Assembly (NCBI GenBank): GCA_001972305.1
Contig: BDDD01000170.1
Span: 202,044-266,043 of the forward strand
DNA from: Cephalotus follicularis
Taxonomy: Eukaryota; Streptophyta; Magnoliopsida; Oxalidales; Cephalotaceae
Length of the DNA stretch: 64,000 bases
Direction of reading: 5' to 3'
Positions within the stretch are counted from its first letter, which is position 1, and the number at the start of each line of letters is the position of its first letter. Position numbers and translations under genes: made by a program. The notes under the pieces are model-generated. The model was not told the DNA's origin and made no database searches. It saw only the letters and a list, made by a program, of their open reading frames with translations. Shown one piece after another: positions 35,063 to 46,592 of the stretch.

Positions 35063-35356
35063 GATGATTTGTGAAGGATTGAAAGAAAGATCAAGTATTT
35101 ATGTTGTTAAAGGAGAATTTTTGGCTTGAGATACACCATGATATGCTAAAGCGGCTGTTAGAACGATTTTAGGGTTCGTAAGTTGTATGACAGACGGCGC
35201 TTAAAAATTTATATATGCGCATAAACCGTCGACGCTTAAATTTAAAGCGTTCACGCTTTGGCACATAATTGCTAACACTTATTTCATAAGTGTTGGCGTT
35301 CAAGGTATATTAAAAAAATAAATAAATAAAATATCAATATAATCAGATAACTTTAC
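35063..35356 (-). other. Spacer between pol and third ORF of element B
   Basis: About 290 bp of AT-rich sequence without a gene. It holds GACGGCGCTTAA, CCGTCGACGCTT, AAAGCGTTCACGCTTTGG and ACACTTATTTCATAAGTGTTGGCG, i.e. palindromic GCG-type motifs at 35195-35300 in the same place as the TCGA cluster at 8845-9075 of element A. Confidence 0.6.
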
Positions 35357-35900
35357 TTAATCAATTTCACACAATCCTAATTCCATCATAAAATTTGAGA
35401 AGGTATTTTCATCTAGAGGTTTTGTAAAAATATCAGCTATTTGATCCTTCGTAGGCACAAAAACAAGTTTGATATCTTCCCGTTCGATGTGATCCTAAAT
35501 AAAATGATATCGAATATCTATATGTTTGGTTCTAGAATGATGTACAGGATTTTTGCCTAAACAAATTGCACTAGTATTGTCACATTTTATAGGTACTTTT
35601 TTAAAATTAAAACCATAATCTAAAAGTTGTTGTTTCATCCACATAACTTGTGCACAACAACTTCCAGCTGCTATATACACAGCCGCGGTAGTAGAAATTG
35701 CTACCGAATTTTGCTTTTTGCTCAACCATGAAATAACCATATTCCCTAAAAATTGACAAGCACCACTAGTGCTCTTTTTATCTACCTTATATCCTCCAAA
35801 ATCCACATCCGAATATGTATGCAAATCAAAGGTAGAATTTCTAGGATACCATAAACCTAAGGACGGTGTATAAGATACATTTTACAGCATGAAGATGTGA
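35357..35900 (-). pseudogene. Element B pol: RNase H with premature stop
   Basis: RNase H residues are visible in HTYSDVDFGGYK, ISTTAAVYIAAGS (the usual Glu of TEAEY replaced by Ala) and IKCDNTSAICLG, then HSRTKHIDIRYHFI. A stop follows at 35495 where the family has Arg-Glu. Past it, in frame, the expected DIFTKPLDENTFSNF and stop at 35357 can be read. A frameshift near 35870 separates it from the reverse transcriptase. Confidence 0.88.
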
Positions 35901-36981
35901 TTCTTTGGGACAGGATTCAAAACGAGCACACAAACATACACTAAATAAAATATCTGGTCTACTAGCAGTTAGATAAAGCAAAGAGCCAATCATACTCCTA
36001 TAGAGTTTTTGATCAATAGATTTACCTTGCTCATCTTTATCTAACCTCATTGTTGTGCTCATTGGAGTTTTACTTTTCTTTGCATTATCCATCCCAAACT
36101 GTTTGAGTAAATCTTTCACGTATTTGGATTGATTGATGAATATACCATCTTTGAGTTGTTTAACTTGAAGTCCGAGGAAGAAATTTAGTTCACCAATCAT
36201 ACTCATTTCAAACTCATCCTGCATAATCTTAGCAAAATCTTTGCACAAAATTTCATTAGTTGATTCAAATATAATATCGTTAACATATATTTGTACAATT
36301 AAAATATCTTCATTTAAAGATTTTGTAAATAAAGTTATATCTATTGATCCTCTTTTAAAATTATTTTTAAGTAAATAACCACTTAATTTTTCATACCAAG
36401 CTCTAGGAGCTTGTTTTAAACCATACAAAGCTTTTGAAAGTTTAAAAACATGATTTGAAAAATGTGGACTTTCAAAACCAGGGGGTTGTTCAACATAAAC
36501 TTCCTCCTTTATCAAACCATTTAAAAAAAGCACTTCTTGCATCCATTTGATAAAGTGTAAAATCTTTAAAAGATGCGTATGCAAGCAAGATTCTAATAGA
36601 CTCTAATCTAGCTACAGGTGCATAAGATTCATCGAAATCAATTCCCTCTTCTTGAGAATGCCCTTTAGCTACTAACCTGGCCTTATTTCTAATAACTATT
36701 CCTTGTTCATCCATTTTATTCCTAAACACCCATTTAGTTCCAATAATGTTATGATCACTAGGTCTAGGTACTAGAAACCAAACTTTGTTGCGTTCAAACT
36801 GGTTTAACTCTTCTTGCATAACCACTATCCAGTTTTCATCTATTTCAGCTTCTTTTATATTTTTTGGTTCTATTTGAGAAAGAAACGCTATATAATTATG
36901 ATTAATTGAAGACCTAGTAACTATACCTTGTCTAGGGTCACCTATAATTGCTCCATGAGGATGTCCTTTAACTACCTTCAA
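35841..36981 (-). pseudogene. Element B pol: reverse transcriptase with altered active site
   Basis: Copia reverse transcriptase reads [35 protein letters not shown], then [11 protein letters not shown], a frameshift near 36530, [30 protein letters not shown] and the active-site box as IYVNDIIFEST. The first Asp of the YVDD box is Asn here, which would abolish catalysis. The remainder (MIGELNFFLGLQ, MIGSLLYLTASRPDI) is well conserved. Confidence 0.9.
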
Positions 36982-37092
36982 AGTTTTATTATAAAGATTT
37001 TCTTGATAACTATCTTCAGTCTTTATTTCTTGTTTTGGTTCTTCATGATGAATATTTTCTAGACGTAAGTCTCTAATCTTATTTTCAACAAA

Positions 37093-38420
37093 TTATATAC
37101 TATAATTTTCAACTATATCTTTTGAATGCATAGAATTAGATTCATCGAAAACTACATGCATAGATTCTTCTACAATCAAAGTTCTTTTATTAAAACATCT
37201 ATATGCTCTACTTGTATTAGAATAATCGAGAAATATACCTTCGTCGACTTTGGAGTCAAACTTATCGAGATGCTCTTTTCCGTTGTTGTGAATGAAATAC
37301 TTGCATCCGAAAGCACGAAAGTATCCAATATTAGGCTTTCTCCCCCTCCATAATTCATATGGAGTCTTTTTGAGAATAGGCCTCATTGATGTTCGATTTA
37401 AAATATAAGTTGAAGTATTTATGGCCTCAGCCCAAAAATATTTTGGTAATTTATTTTCATTTAAAATAGTTCTACACATTTCTTGTAGAGTTCTATTTTT
37501 CCTTTCAACAACACAAATTTTTCGAGGTGTTCTAGGAGTAGAAAACTCATGTACAAAACCATTTTCATTACAAAATTTTTTGAAAAGATTATTTTCAAAT
37601 TCTTTACCATGGTCACTTCTTATAGTTAAAATAGAAGTGCATTTTTCTTTTTGAATCATTTTACAGAAAATTGATAATTCTTTAAAAGTGTCACTTTTAT
37701 GAGTAAGAAAAATTGTCCGTGTGTATCGTCAATAATCATCAACTATAACCATAGCATATGATTTACCTCCTAAACTTCTAACACCTATAGGTCCGAATAA
37801 ATCAATATGCAATAGTTGTAATGGCCTAGTTGTAGAGACAAAATTTTTAGTTTTAAAATACTCTAATTTGCTTCCCATGCTGACAAGCATCACAAATTTT
37901 ATCTTTTTCAAAATTAAATTTGGGAAGACCTTCGACTAGATCATGTTTCAAAATTTTTGAAATTGTTGTCATACCAACATGACCAAGTCTCCTATGCCAT
38001 AACCAACTATCATTATTTATAGACACTAGACATTTTACATTTTGTAGATCGTTTATGTCTACAATACAAACATTGCCATGTCTGTATCCTATAAATTTAA
38101 TTTGGTTATTTTTTATGTTTATTACTTTACATAAATCATTTTCAAAAATGACTCTACAACCTTTGTCACATAATTGACTTATGCTAAACAGATTGTGTTT
38201 AAGTCCATCTACATATAATACATTAGAAATAGATGTATGTTCATTACCTATGGAGCCAACTCCCATTGATTTTTCCTTTTGCGTTGTCTCCAAACGTGAC
38301 ATCACCTCCTTGCTTTAATTTGAATTTGGTAAATAAACTCTTGTCACCCGTCATATGCTTTGAACATCCACTATCCAAATACCATTGTGTTTTCTTGGAT
38401 AGTGCCTTTAAGCACACCTA
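37093..38420 (-). pseudogene. Element B pol: protease, GAG-pre-integrase and integrase, frameshifted
   Basis: The protease motif YLDSGCSKHMTGD is read near 38350-38390. A shift near 38265 is followed by SISNVLYVDGLKHN. Zinc-binding residues are in WLWHRRLGHVGMTT and ICDACQHGKQ. The integrase core is split by breaks near 37860 and 37730: LLHIDLFGPIGVRSLGGKSY in one frame, IRSDHGKEFENNLF and VVERKNRTLQEMC in another. The D, D, E residues remain but the frame does not. Confidence 0.9.
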
Positions 38421-40077
38421 CAAAAATAATATCAAATTTTTGTTGAGGTACCCAACTAATTTTGGGTCCTTTCGGGTTAGTATCAATGATTCCTTTTGGA
38501 ACCCATATTTTCTTTACTTTAATAAAATCAGGTGTTGATTTATATTTAATATTTCTCTTATAAAAACATGATGAATATATATGACCTTTTTTACCACAAT
38601 AATTACAAAAAACATTTGTATTCGTCTTTCTAACAATTTCTTTTTCAACCTTTTCTTTTTCAATTTTTATTTTTCTTTCAAAATATTTTTGATAATGCTT
38701 TACATTATTCATTTCATCATATCCTAATCCAGCTTTATCAAACACACATCTTTGCATGTCTAAGTGTTTTTCTAATTTTTTACTACTATTATAAAATTTT
38801 GAAAAAGTTTTCTTTAATGCATCCACTTCTATTTTAAGACATCCATTTTCTTTTTCTAATATTTATATTTTCTTTTCATCTTTATTGTTAAGCATATAAT
38901 TAGCCTTTTTTAAATCATTATTTTCAACATTTAAAATTTTAATCTTTTTCTTTAAATCAGAAATAATACAACTATATTTTTCTACTATTAAAATAAGTTC
39001 ATCATAAGTTACCTCATCATTTTCTTCTTCCTCTTCCTCGATAGCCATTAGTGCTAATTGAGCTACTTCTTCAGGAGATTCCGCATCTGAGCTCGATTCA
39101 TCACTATCATCCCATGTGGCAAGCATAGCTTTCTTTTTCTTAAACCGCTCCTTGTATTTTAGTCTCGGGCAATCACTCTTGTAATGGCCAGGTTTGTTAC
39201 ATTCGTAACAAATTATTTCTTCAATTTTTCTTGACTCGCCTTTTTGAGTGTTACCTTTCCTGAACGATTTTCTTCCAATCTTCTTTTTGCTTTCAAGAAA
39301 CTTTTTGAATTTTCTTGTGATCAACGCCAGCTCTTGATCACTTTCGTTGTCAGTTTCTTCATTTGATGTAGATTTTAAGCTATCACCTTTTTCTTTTTCC
39401 TTTATGTTTCTTCTTCATCGTCTCTTTTTAAAATCGACAATTCGTGTGTCATTAAGGATCCGAGAAGATCCTCCAGAGGCAAAGTATTAAGATCTTTTGC
39501 TTCCTCGATAGCTGTCACTTTAGGCATCCACATTCTTGGTAAACATCTGAGAATTTTTCTCACCAGCTCACTATTCGTATAAACTTTATCTAGAGCTTGT
39601 AGAGCATTAGTGATATTAGTAAATCTAGAAAACATAGTCTTAATATCCTCATTATCATGCATAGTAAACATTTCATATTCATGAACAAGCATATTTATTT
39701 TCGCCTCTTTTACTTGATTAGTACCTTCATAAGTTACCTCAAGTCTATCCCACATTTCTTTAGCATACACACAAGAACATACCCTATTAAACTCATTAGA
39801 ATTAATAGCACATATTATGATATGTTTGGCTTTTGCATTCGTTTGGACTTTTTTCCTATCTTCATCATTGTACCTTGTTCTTGGTTTAGGTACTTTTTCA
39901 CCATTTTCATTAATAGTGGTAGGCAAGTCAAGACCATCAACAATTAAATCCCACAAATTATAATCTAAAAACTGATAGAAATAGTCATTTTGTCTTTCCA
40001 ATGACTGTAATTGTTACCATCAAAGAAAAGAGGTTTTGAAATATTTTGGCTTTCAATAAAATTCAAGTTCATGGCCA
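38371..40077 (-). pseudogene. Element B gag, frameshifted, UBN2-like domain present
   Basis: The start is ATG at 40077 (MAMNLNFIESQNIS), then FFDGNNYSHWKDKM and a frame change near 40000. The UBN2-like capsid domain follows (QFLDYNLWDLIVDG, CVYAKEMWDRLEVTYEGT, SRFTNITNALQALDK, VRKILRCLPRMW), then LPLEDLLGSLMTHEL. After another break come the first CCHC knuckle CYECNKPGHYKSDC, an acidic and coiled-coil region, and the second knuckle CNYCGKKGHIYSSC. This copy shows which part is missing in the gag of element A. Confidence 0.9.
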
Positions 40078-40123
40078 TTTTTGATCTTTTAATCTCTAAA
40101 ACTTAAGAATAATGAGATTACCT

Positions 40124-40135
40124 GCTCTGATACCA
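40124..40135 (-). promoter_or_regulatory. Primer-binding site of element B
   Basis: The minus strand reads TGGTATCAGAGC, the complete 12-base complement of plant initiator methionine tRNA, two bases from the LTR edge. Confidence 0.92.
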
Positions 40136-40137
40136 AT

Positions 40138-40268
40138 TGAAAGACTACAAGAGGGGGGGTGAATTGTAGACTTTATAAAAATATGAACTTTTTCGGAAAA
40201 ATAAGCCAAAATAAAATTAAACAAACAATTCAAAATAACAATTATACTAACAATATAAAAGGATAGAG
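40138..40268 (-). repeat. Stub of the 5' LTR of element B
   Basis: It starts TGAAAGACTACAAGAGG on the plus strand and shares GAGGGGGGGTGAATTG with the LTR of element A. It ends at about 40268, where the satellite text CTTAAATTGGCTTTC begins. The rest of the LTR, including any promoter, is gone. Confidence 0.85.
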
Positions 40269-41906
40269 GTCTTAAATTGGCTTTCTAGACAGCAAACATG
40301 AGTCCTTTGGCCTCTAGCTGGTGAAATAAATTATATGTGCCACGGTTTAAATGTTTGACTCAACGAAGGCACATATTGCCTTCCTAAGAGCAAAACATAA
40401 GGACCATGGCTCCTGGAAGGCCAAATGACTTTCATATGTGCCAAGGGTGAAGTGTTTGAGTTAAGGAATGGTCAAATTTCCATCCTAAGAGCCAAACATG
40501 AGGCTCTTGGCTTCCGGGAGGCCAAATGCCCTTCTTATGTGCCTTAGTAAAGAGTTTGACTTAAGATATGCTTAAATTGTTTTCCTAAGTGCCAAAAATG
40601 CGGCCATGGCTTCCAGAAGGCTAAATGACCTTCATATGTGCAAGGGGAGAAGTGTTTGACTGAATGAAGGCTTAAATTGACTTTCTAGACACAAACGACG
40701 AGTCCTTTGGTCCATTGCAGACCAAATCACTTATATGTATCATGGTTTAAGTGTTTGACTTAACGAAGGCACATATTTCCTTCCTAAATGCTAAAACATA
40801 AGAAACTTGGCTCCTGGAAGGCCAATTGACTTTCATATGTTCCAAAGGTGAAGTGTTTGAGTTAAGGAATGGTCAAATTGCCATCCTAAGTGCCAAATAT
40901 TTGGCTCTTAGCTTCCGAGAGGCCAAATGCCCTTCTTATGTGCCTTGGTAAAGAGTTTGACAAAAGAAATGCTTAAATTGCCTTCCTAATTGCCAAAAAT
41001 GTGGCATTGGCTTCAAAAAGGCTTAATGACCTTCTTATGTGCCAATGGTGAAGTGTTTGTCTGAATGAAGGATTAAATTTACTTTCTAGATACCAAAAAT
41101 GAGTCCTTTGGCCTCTAGCAGGCCAAATCATTTATACGTGCCATGGTTTGAGTGTTTGACTTAACGCAGACACATATTACCTGCCTAAGTACAAAACATA
41201 AGGACCTTGGCTTTTGGAAGGCCAAATGACCTTCATATGTACCAAGGGTGAAGTGTTTGATTTAAGAAATGGGCAAATTGCCTTCCAAAGTGCCAAACAT
41301 AAGGCTCTTGGCTTTTGGGAGGCTATATGCCCCTTTTACGTGCCTTGGTAAAGAGTTTGACATAAGAAATGCTTAAATTGCGTTCCTAAGTGCCAAAAAT
41401 GAGGTCGTGGCTTCTAAAAGGCTAAATGCCCTTCTTTTGTGCCAATGGTGAAGTGTTTGACTGAATGAAGGCCTAAATTAACTTCCTAGACACCAAATAT
41501 GAGTTTTTTGGCCCATTGCTGGCCAAATCAGTTATATGTGCCACGGTTTAAGTGTTTGACTTAATGCAAGCACATATTACATTCCTAAGTGCAAAACATA
41601 AGAACCGTGGCTCTTGGAAGGCCAAATGACCATCATATGTGCTAAGGGTGAAGTGTTTGAGTTATGAAATGGTCAAATTGCCATCCTAATTGCCAAACAT
41701 GAGGCTTTTTGCTTCTGGGAGGCCAAATGCCCTTCTTACGTGCTTTGGTAAAGAGTTTGACCTAACAAATGCGAAAATTTCCATCTTAATTGCCAAAAAT
41801 GAGGCCATGGTTTCCAGAAGGCTAAATGACCTTCTTATGTGCCAATGGTGAAGTGTTTGACTGAATGAAGGCATAAATTGACTTTCTAGACGCCAAACAT
41901 GAGTCC
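40269..41906. repeat. Satellite block, right-hand type
   Basis: About 16 monomers of the same 100-bp family. Variants here such as TAAATGCTAAAACATAAG (about 40785) and CTAATTGCCAAAAATGTGGC (about 40985) recur at about 46910 and 47108, and near 55460 and 55658. The 21-monomer order of the left arrays is not seen. Confidence 0.92.
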
Positions 41907-42024
41907 TGTTGACATTTATATCTCAATTCCTAATTTTGATGATAACACATTTGCAACTAATAAATTTGATTTGGGCAAGATGAGCAAGAAGACATACCAG
42001 ATAAAAATCAGTTTAACTAGACAA

Positions 42025-42335
42025 AGCGTCGACTGTTAATTTAAAAGCGTCAGCGCTTCTGGGCTTGTAAGGTTGAAAGCGTCAAAAATTGCTATGAAAA
42101 TGTCGAAGGCACTAACAGCACAAAGCTTCAGCTCTAAAAATGAAGGTGGTGACAGTTTAAGCACAAAGCGCCAGCAGTTTTATGTGCAAAGCGTTATCAG
42201 TACTCAAATTCACAACATCAGCGTTTTAGTTCAAAGCGGCAACATCTATATTCAAGCGGCAGTAGTTGCACAAAGAGAAGGAAAATTAAGCCTAACGATA
42301 ACTTTTAAGCGTCGACAGTTATATTGAAACCGGTG
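42025..42335. repeat. GCG-type palindrome cluster in LTR C
   Basis: Motifs include AAAGCGTCGACTG, AAAGCGTCAGCGCTTC, AAGCGTCGACAG and GGTGACGCTTTG, with several decayed forms such as AAAGCGCCAGCAG. The counterpart in the 3' LTR lies at about 45968-46280. Confidence 0.7.
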
Positions 42336-42456
42336 ACGCTTTGATCGGGAATTATAGTCAGACGATGCCTTATCAACGTACAAATTAAGGACAAATTTTC
42401 CAAAACAATTCTAACGGCTACAAGACATGTCGCAACGGCTATATCACCAAAAACAC

Positions 42457-42464
42457 TATAAAAA
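42457..42464 (+). promoter_or_regulatory. TATA box in the 5' LTR of element C
   Basis: CACTATAAAAAGGGGC, about 550 bp into the LTR and just downstream of the palindrome cluster, as in element A. The same sequence is at 46402-46409 in the other LTR. Confidence 0.6.
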
Positions 42465-42838
42465 GGGGCTCAAGAACAACAACTAAGGCATCAAGTTACA
42501 AAGCATTTATCCTTACATTTGTTAGCATCATTCTTGAGTTGTTTCAATCTTGTTAAGCTATTACTGTGAGCATATTTAGTCAATATCTAACCTTTGAGAG
42601 GTTGCACAAAAATCACCCAGCTTTGTATCTGTTCAACTATTGTGTATGTGATTGAGAGAAATCACAACTGTTGTAAAGGTGCATCAAATAGTTCTTGGAA
42701 GTTATTCGAAGTTTGTATTCGAGGTCGAGTACTAGTGGAAACACAAGGAGGTCCTTGACAAAAGTTGACGTAGGCAAGAAATTAAGCCGAATCGCGCTTT
42801 AAAGTTTTTAACCTTTTCATCAACGCTTATCCTCCACT

Positions 42839-45480
42839 TGAAGATATATATATGCAACCAATGTCTACCCACCCTTGGGAGCATTTATCAGGTTACCACA
42901 CTTGATAGGCGTTTATGAAGTCCTTTCGGATTTATGGTCTCTTACCATGTCCACGAATCAGTGCTCTTCACTAATTCATTTAGCTGGTTGGCTAGTCATC
43001 CTCAATGATGTTAGGTATGTCAATGCCTTCCAAGAGAAACCCTATCTCTCAGGCACTGTCAAAATTTCTTTTCCAAAAATCCTCCATTGAGGAGTGCCTA
43101 ATTGAGATTCCATCTCAGTTTAGGGATCATTTCCCAAAAGTCTTTAGAGGTTCCAACCTCTAATTCCTTATCATCCTATAGATTTTCACTTGGTGATAAC
43201 TCAATCAGTTATACCATACTCCCACTGGTTCCTGCAATAAGTTATTCCTTCCATATGAATTTTGTCGTAAGCGAAACAAAAAAACCTTTTGTTCTCTAGG
43301 ATGGTGAAATAATATCCTAAGCACTTCTCAGGATATCCCATAAACCGACAACGATCCTTTCGTGCCTCACCTTACAAGGTTCCTACCCTCTAATATAAGC
43401 TGGACAGCCTTTAACCCTCAAATGGTTTAGCTTTGGTTTCCTCTATGTACGATCTCCTTGATCTTATGATATCTCGAAAGATATCAAGACGGACGAATTT
43501 CAAAGGAGGATTAGGATGTACACTGCCACTCACAATGTATAACTCATAAGGAGATAGGAAGAGTGATTGAAAAACATTATGGACCAAACCATTTTATGTT
43601 CTTTTATCATTTGTTCCTTTGTGAATTGTAATTGCAATGGATACAATCTAAAACATAGATCTCGTATATCCACTTGCAATATATATACAATTCATTACGC
43701 CTATCCATAAAGTGTGAATCACTGATTCAACACCATGATGTATATCGACAGCTTTATCAGCTCCTTGCCGACTATCTTTTCTTAGCATTTGACACCAAGT
43801 CATAAATGTTAGTCTCAAAACCTGAGTTCTCTATCCAAGTTAAACTTACATTGTATACTAGAAAAGTATATGGAAGTACCTAACACCGAGGTATCCCCTA
43901 GCTGTAGATAAAAAGGAACTAGTTACAGTTTCTCTTCCATATGCCCTCACTTACCATAGCAGGCATTCTCCTTTGCTTTTTGAATTGTTCTAGAATGGAA
44001 TCCCCTTACACTTAATGCCTCTTCCTTGGGTTTTCACCCTTGGAATTAGATCATCTTGATCTACCTCCCTGCGAGGTTGTCCAGTAGGAACATGAGGCAT
44101 CATAGTTGATCATGATCTACCCTGATCAAAATCCACCTTTCCAGTCAACGACTAGGTACCATACAACTCCTCTAGAGTTGTGCAAACATGACAAATAAGG
44201 TCTGTGAGTGCATAACCTGCATAAAAACCGTGGCTCCGTGCCAACAAATGCAAGGTTACAAGCTTAATAATCGTCGTCGCACCATTTACCCACCAAGGCC
44301 TTGTGATGGTCGGATACATCATTCCCTAGCTCGGGGTTTTATCTTAGTAATGACATAAATTTAATTCATGCTCGTAAGATGTAAACAAAAAGTATTTCCA
44401 TTTAGAGAATATTGAATGTTCAAGCTTATGAGTCCCAAATGTTTGAAATGTTTGTGTTGTCTGCCATTTGAGTAATATATTGATTATGTTTAAAACAAGC
44501 AACCTTTATGGAGAAATATGACAGAAATATTAGTTGATCATTCCAATTATATAATTACCATAATCCTTGGTCTTTTTGTAATTATGGCTCCTCCAACTAT
44601 TCTAATCGTATCTCACACCTCCATGTGAAACTCGGGAAGCCTCTCGCTTCCTAGTGGAGATCAGAATCTATCCAGAATATCATAGTCCCAGCTTTAGCTG
44701 TGCAAACCATAATATATAAATAGGTACGTACGAGTACCAATTTAAATTCTCAGGCTCCTCTCTCGAAATGTAAGATTCGACACAAAACATTTAGCCTTCC
44801 GGTCCATATGTTCCCAGCTTTAGTTGTGCAAACCATATGATCTCGGTATAAGCCATTAACCCACAATCCTCAAAGAAATTGACTTGTTTTGAAACACCCA
44901 CACGAGTCAATGTCCTAATGCCAAAATAAAGTCATTTCCTTCCAGTGTACCTCACACTGAAATTGAATAGAAATGGTCATACAGAGGACCTCAGCTTTAG
45001 CTGGTGCCATCCCCAATATGTCCATTCAACGATGATTGTGGAAGGCCAACGACAGGCCAGCCATTTGCCCCACCGCTTATGGAATTATTATTTATAAGAT
45101 TGGAGGGATTTTTAGTCTCATCAATTTTATTAAATTGCCAATGCCATAATTAGATAATTTAATTATCTCTCAATCCCTTTGGAACGGCTTAACATGCTTG
45201 GACGTGTTTAGATTGTTTGCAAAAAGAAAACATCCATCTCATGCACCCTAAAAGTGGCCTGACCTGGGACATAAACTATATGTGATCAAGCGAGCCAACA
45301 TGACCACTAGGTCTCCTAGGTGTACTAATTTAATTTAACTCAATTACATAAGCTACCATGCATACATGGTCTTCACTTGGTCTTACAGTCTTCTTGATCC
45401 TCTCTTCAATCTCCATTGATCTCCTTTCTTGAATTTTTACAGCCCTTGTATACAATAAAAGAAAAAGAAATACAATTGAG
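42839..45480 (-). mobile_element. Nested remnant of a second copia family inside element C
   Basis: Badly decayed. On the minus strand near 43270-43340 the segment CRFMGYPEKCLGYYFTI can be read, matching the copia region between integrase and reverse transcriptase (VGYPKETKGYYFY). A decayed knuckle-like GKxGHMEEK lies near 43930. The order along the minus strand (gag-like at higher coordinates) gives the orientation. The region 44330-45460 may include its LTR: CCAGCTTTAGCTGTGCAAACC is repeated near 44695 and 44815. The same family occurs at about 58.5-62.2 kb. Ends are approximate. Confidence 0.55.
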
Positions 45481-45837
45481 GAAGAAGAGAATTATATTCT
45501 ACCATTCAATAAATTAAGAACAAGAAAATTTAGGGTGCGCAGAGGCAGCCTTATAATAACAATTATTGCTGATAAGAGATATATTGTTATAATGTTATGC
45601 TATGTTTATGCTAAAATGTTGAGTTATACTTATGTCAAAGAAACAGGAAGAGCATAAATTGAGGGGGAGCAAAGCTAGCAAATATAGTAATCTTTTTGGG
45701 GGAGAAACAAAGGGAGTATGCTGATTCTATGCTCATTATTCGTATATGCTTACTATTTTCACTTATGCATTACACTTATTGTTATAATGCTCACTTATGT
45801 TTTCTACTCAACTTTATGGCAAATTTTTGTCATCATC
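45481..45837 (+). other. 3' untranslated spacer of element C
   Basis: AT-rich spacer before the polypurine tract with extra purine runs GAGGGGGAGCAAAG (about 45660) and TTTTTGGGGGAGAAAC (about 45692), as seen in element A. No gene. Confidence 0.65.
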
Positions 45838-45851
45838 AAAAAGGGGGAGAT
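45838..45851 (+). promoter_or_regulatory. Polypurine tract of element C
   Basis: AAAAAGGGGGAGAT immediately before the LTR start TGTTGACAT, preceded by TTTTTGTCATCATC as in element A. Confidence 0.9.
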
Positions 45852-46592
45852 TGTTGACATTTATGTCTCAATTCCTAATTTTGATGATAACACATTTGCA
45901 ACTAATAAGTTTGATTTGTGAAAGATGAGCAAGAAGACATACCAGATAAAAATCAGTTTAACTAGACAAAGCGTCAACTGTTAATTTAAAAGCGTCAGCG
46001 CTTCTGGGCTTGTAAGGTTGAAAGCGTCGAAAATTGCTATGAAAATGTCGAAGGCACTAACATCCCAAAGCATCAGCTCTCAAATTGAAAGTGGCGACAG
46101 TTTAAGCACAAAGCGCCAGCAGTTTTATGTACAAAGAGTTATCAGCACTAAAATTCACAACGTCAGCATTTTAGTTCAAAGCGGCAACATCTATATTCAA
46201 GCGGTAGCAGTTGCACAAAGAGAAGGAAAATTAAGCCTAACGATAACTTTTAAGCGTCGACAGTTACATTGAAACTGGCGACGCTTTGATCGGGAACTAT
46301 AGTCAGATGATACCTTATCAACGCACAGATTAAGGACAAATTTTCCAAAACAAGTCTAACGGCTACAAGACATGTCACAACGGCTATATCACCAAAAACA
46401 CTATAAAAAGGGGCTCAAGAACAACAAATAAGGCATCAAGTTACAGAGCATTTATCCTTACATTTGTTAGCATCAATCTTGAGTTGTTTCTATCTTGTAA
46501 GCTATTACTGTGAGCATATTTAGTCAATATCTAACCTTTGAGAGGTTGCACAAAAATCACCCAGCTTTGTATCTGTTCAACTATTGTGTATG
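45852..46592 (+). repeat. Element C 3' LTR, truncated
   Basis: It is collinear with 41907-42648 with few differences and stops after ATTGTGTATG, where satellite text (ATGGTCAAATTGCC) takes over. It includes the palindrome region and a TATA box at 46402. Confidence 0.88.

Larger units (their letters stand above)
33926..40268 (-). mobile_element. Element B: truncated SIRE-type Ty1/copia retrotransposon
   Basis: The sense order on the minus strand is a 131-bp LTR stub, primer-binding site, gag, pol and third ORF. The 3' untranslated region, polypurine tract and 3' LTR are missing, and the 5' LTR is cut at about 40268 where satellite resumes. It is close kin of element A (same LTR edge GAGGGGGGGTGAATTG, same gag and pol layout) but a distinct subfamily. 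Its spacer palindromes are GTCGACGCTT-like, which links it to element C. Gag and pol have many frameshifts; the third ORF does not. Confidence 0.9.
41907..42838 (+). repeat. Element C 5' LTR, 3' edge lost
   Basis: It starts TGTTGACATTTATATCTC. It contains a GTCGAC/GCGCTT palindrome region at 42025-42335, a TATA box, and GTTGACGTAGGCAAG near 42768, which corresponds to GTCGATGTAGGCAAG in the LTR of element A. The expected CACCCCCCCTCTTG edge and primer-binding site are missing. The 84-codon frame at 42073-42327 recurs in the other LTR only because the LTRs are copies. Confidence 0.85.
41907..46592 (+). mobile_element. Element C: SIRE-type copia copy reduced to LTRs and 3' spacer
   Basis: Two related LTR sequences begin TGTTGACATTTAT at 41907 and 45852. 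The second is preceded by the typical 3' spacer and polypurine tract. The first LTR loses its 3' edge near 42838 and the second is cut at 46592, where satellite resumes; no target duplication survives. The coding interior is replaced by a minus-strand remnant of another copia family. Palindromes GCGTCGAC and GCGTCAGCGC link it to element B. Confidence 0.85.

Noticed and set aside
42073-42327. 84-codon frame conserved at 42073 and 46018
   Set aside because: Both lie in the two LTR copies of element C; conservation follows from LTR duplication and the frame has no recognisable domain.
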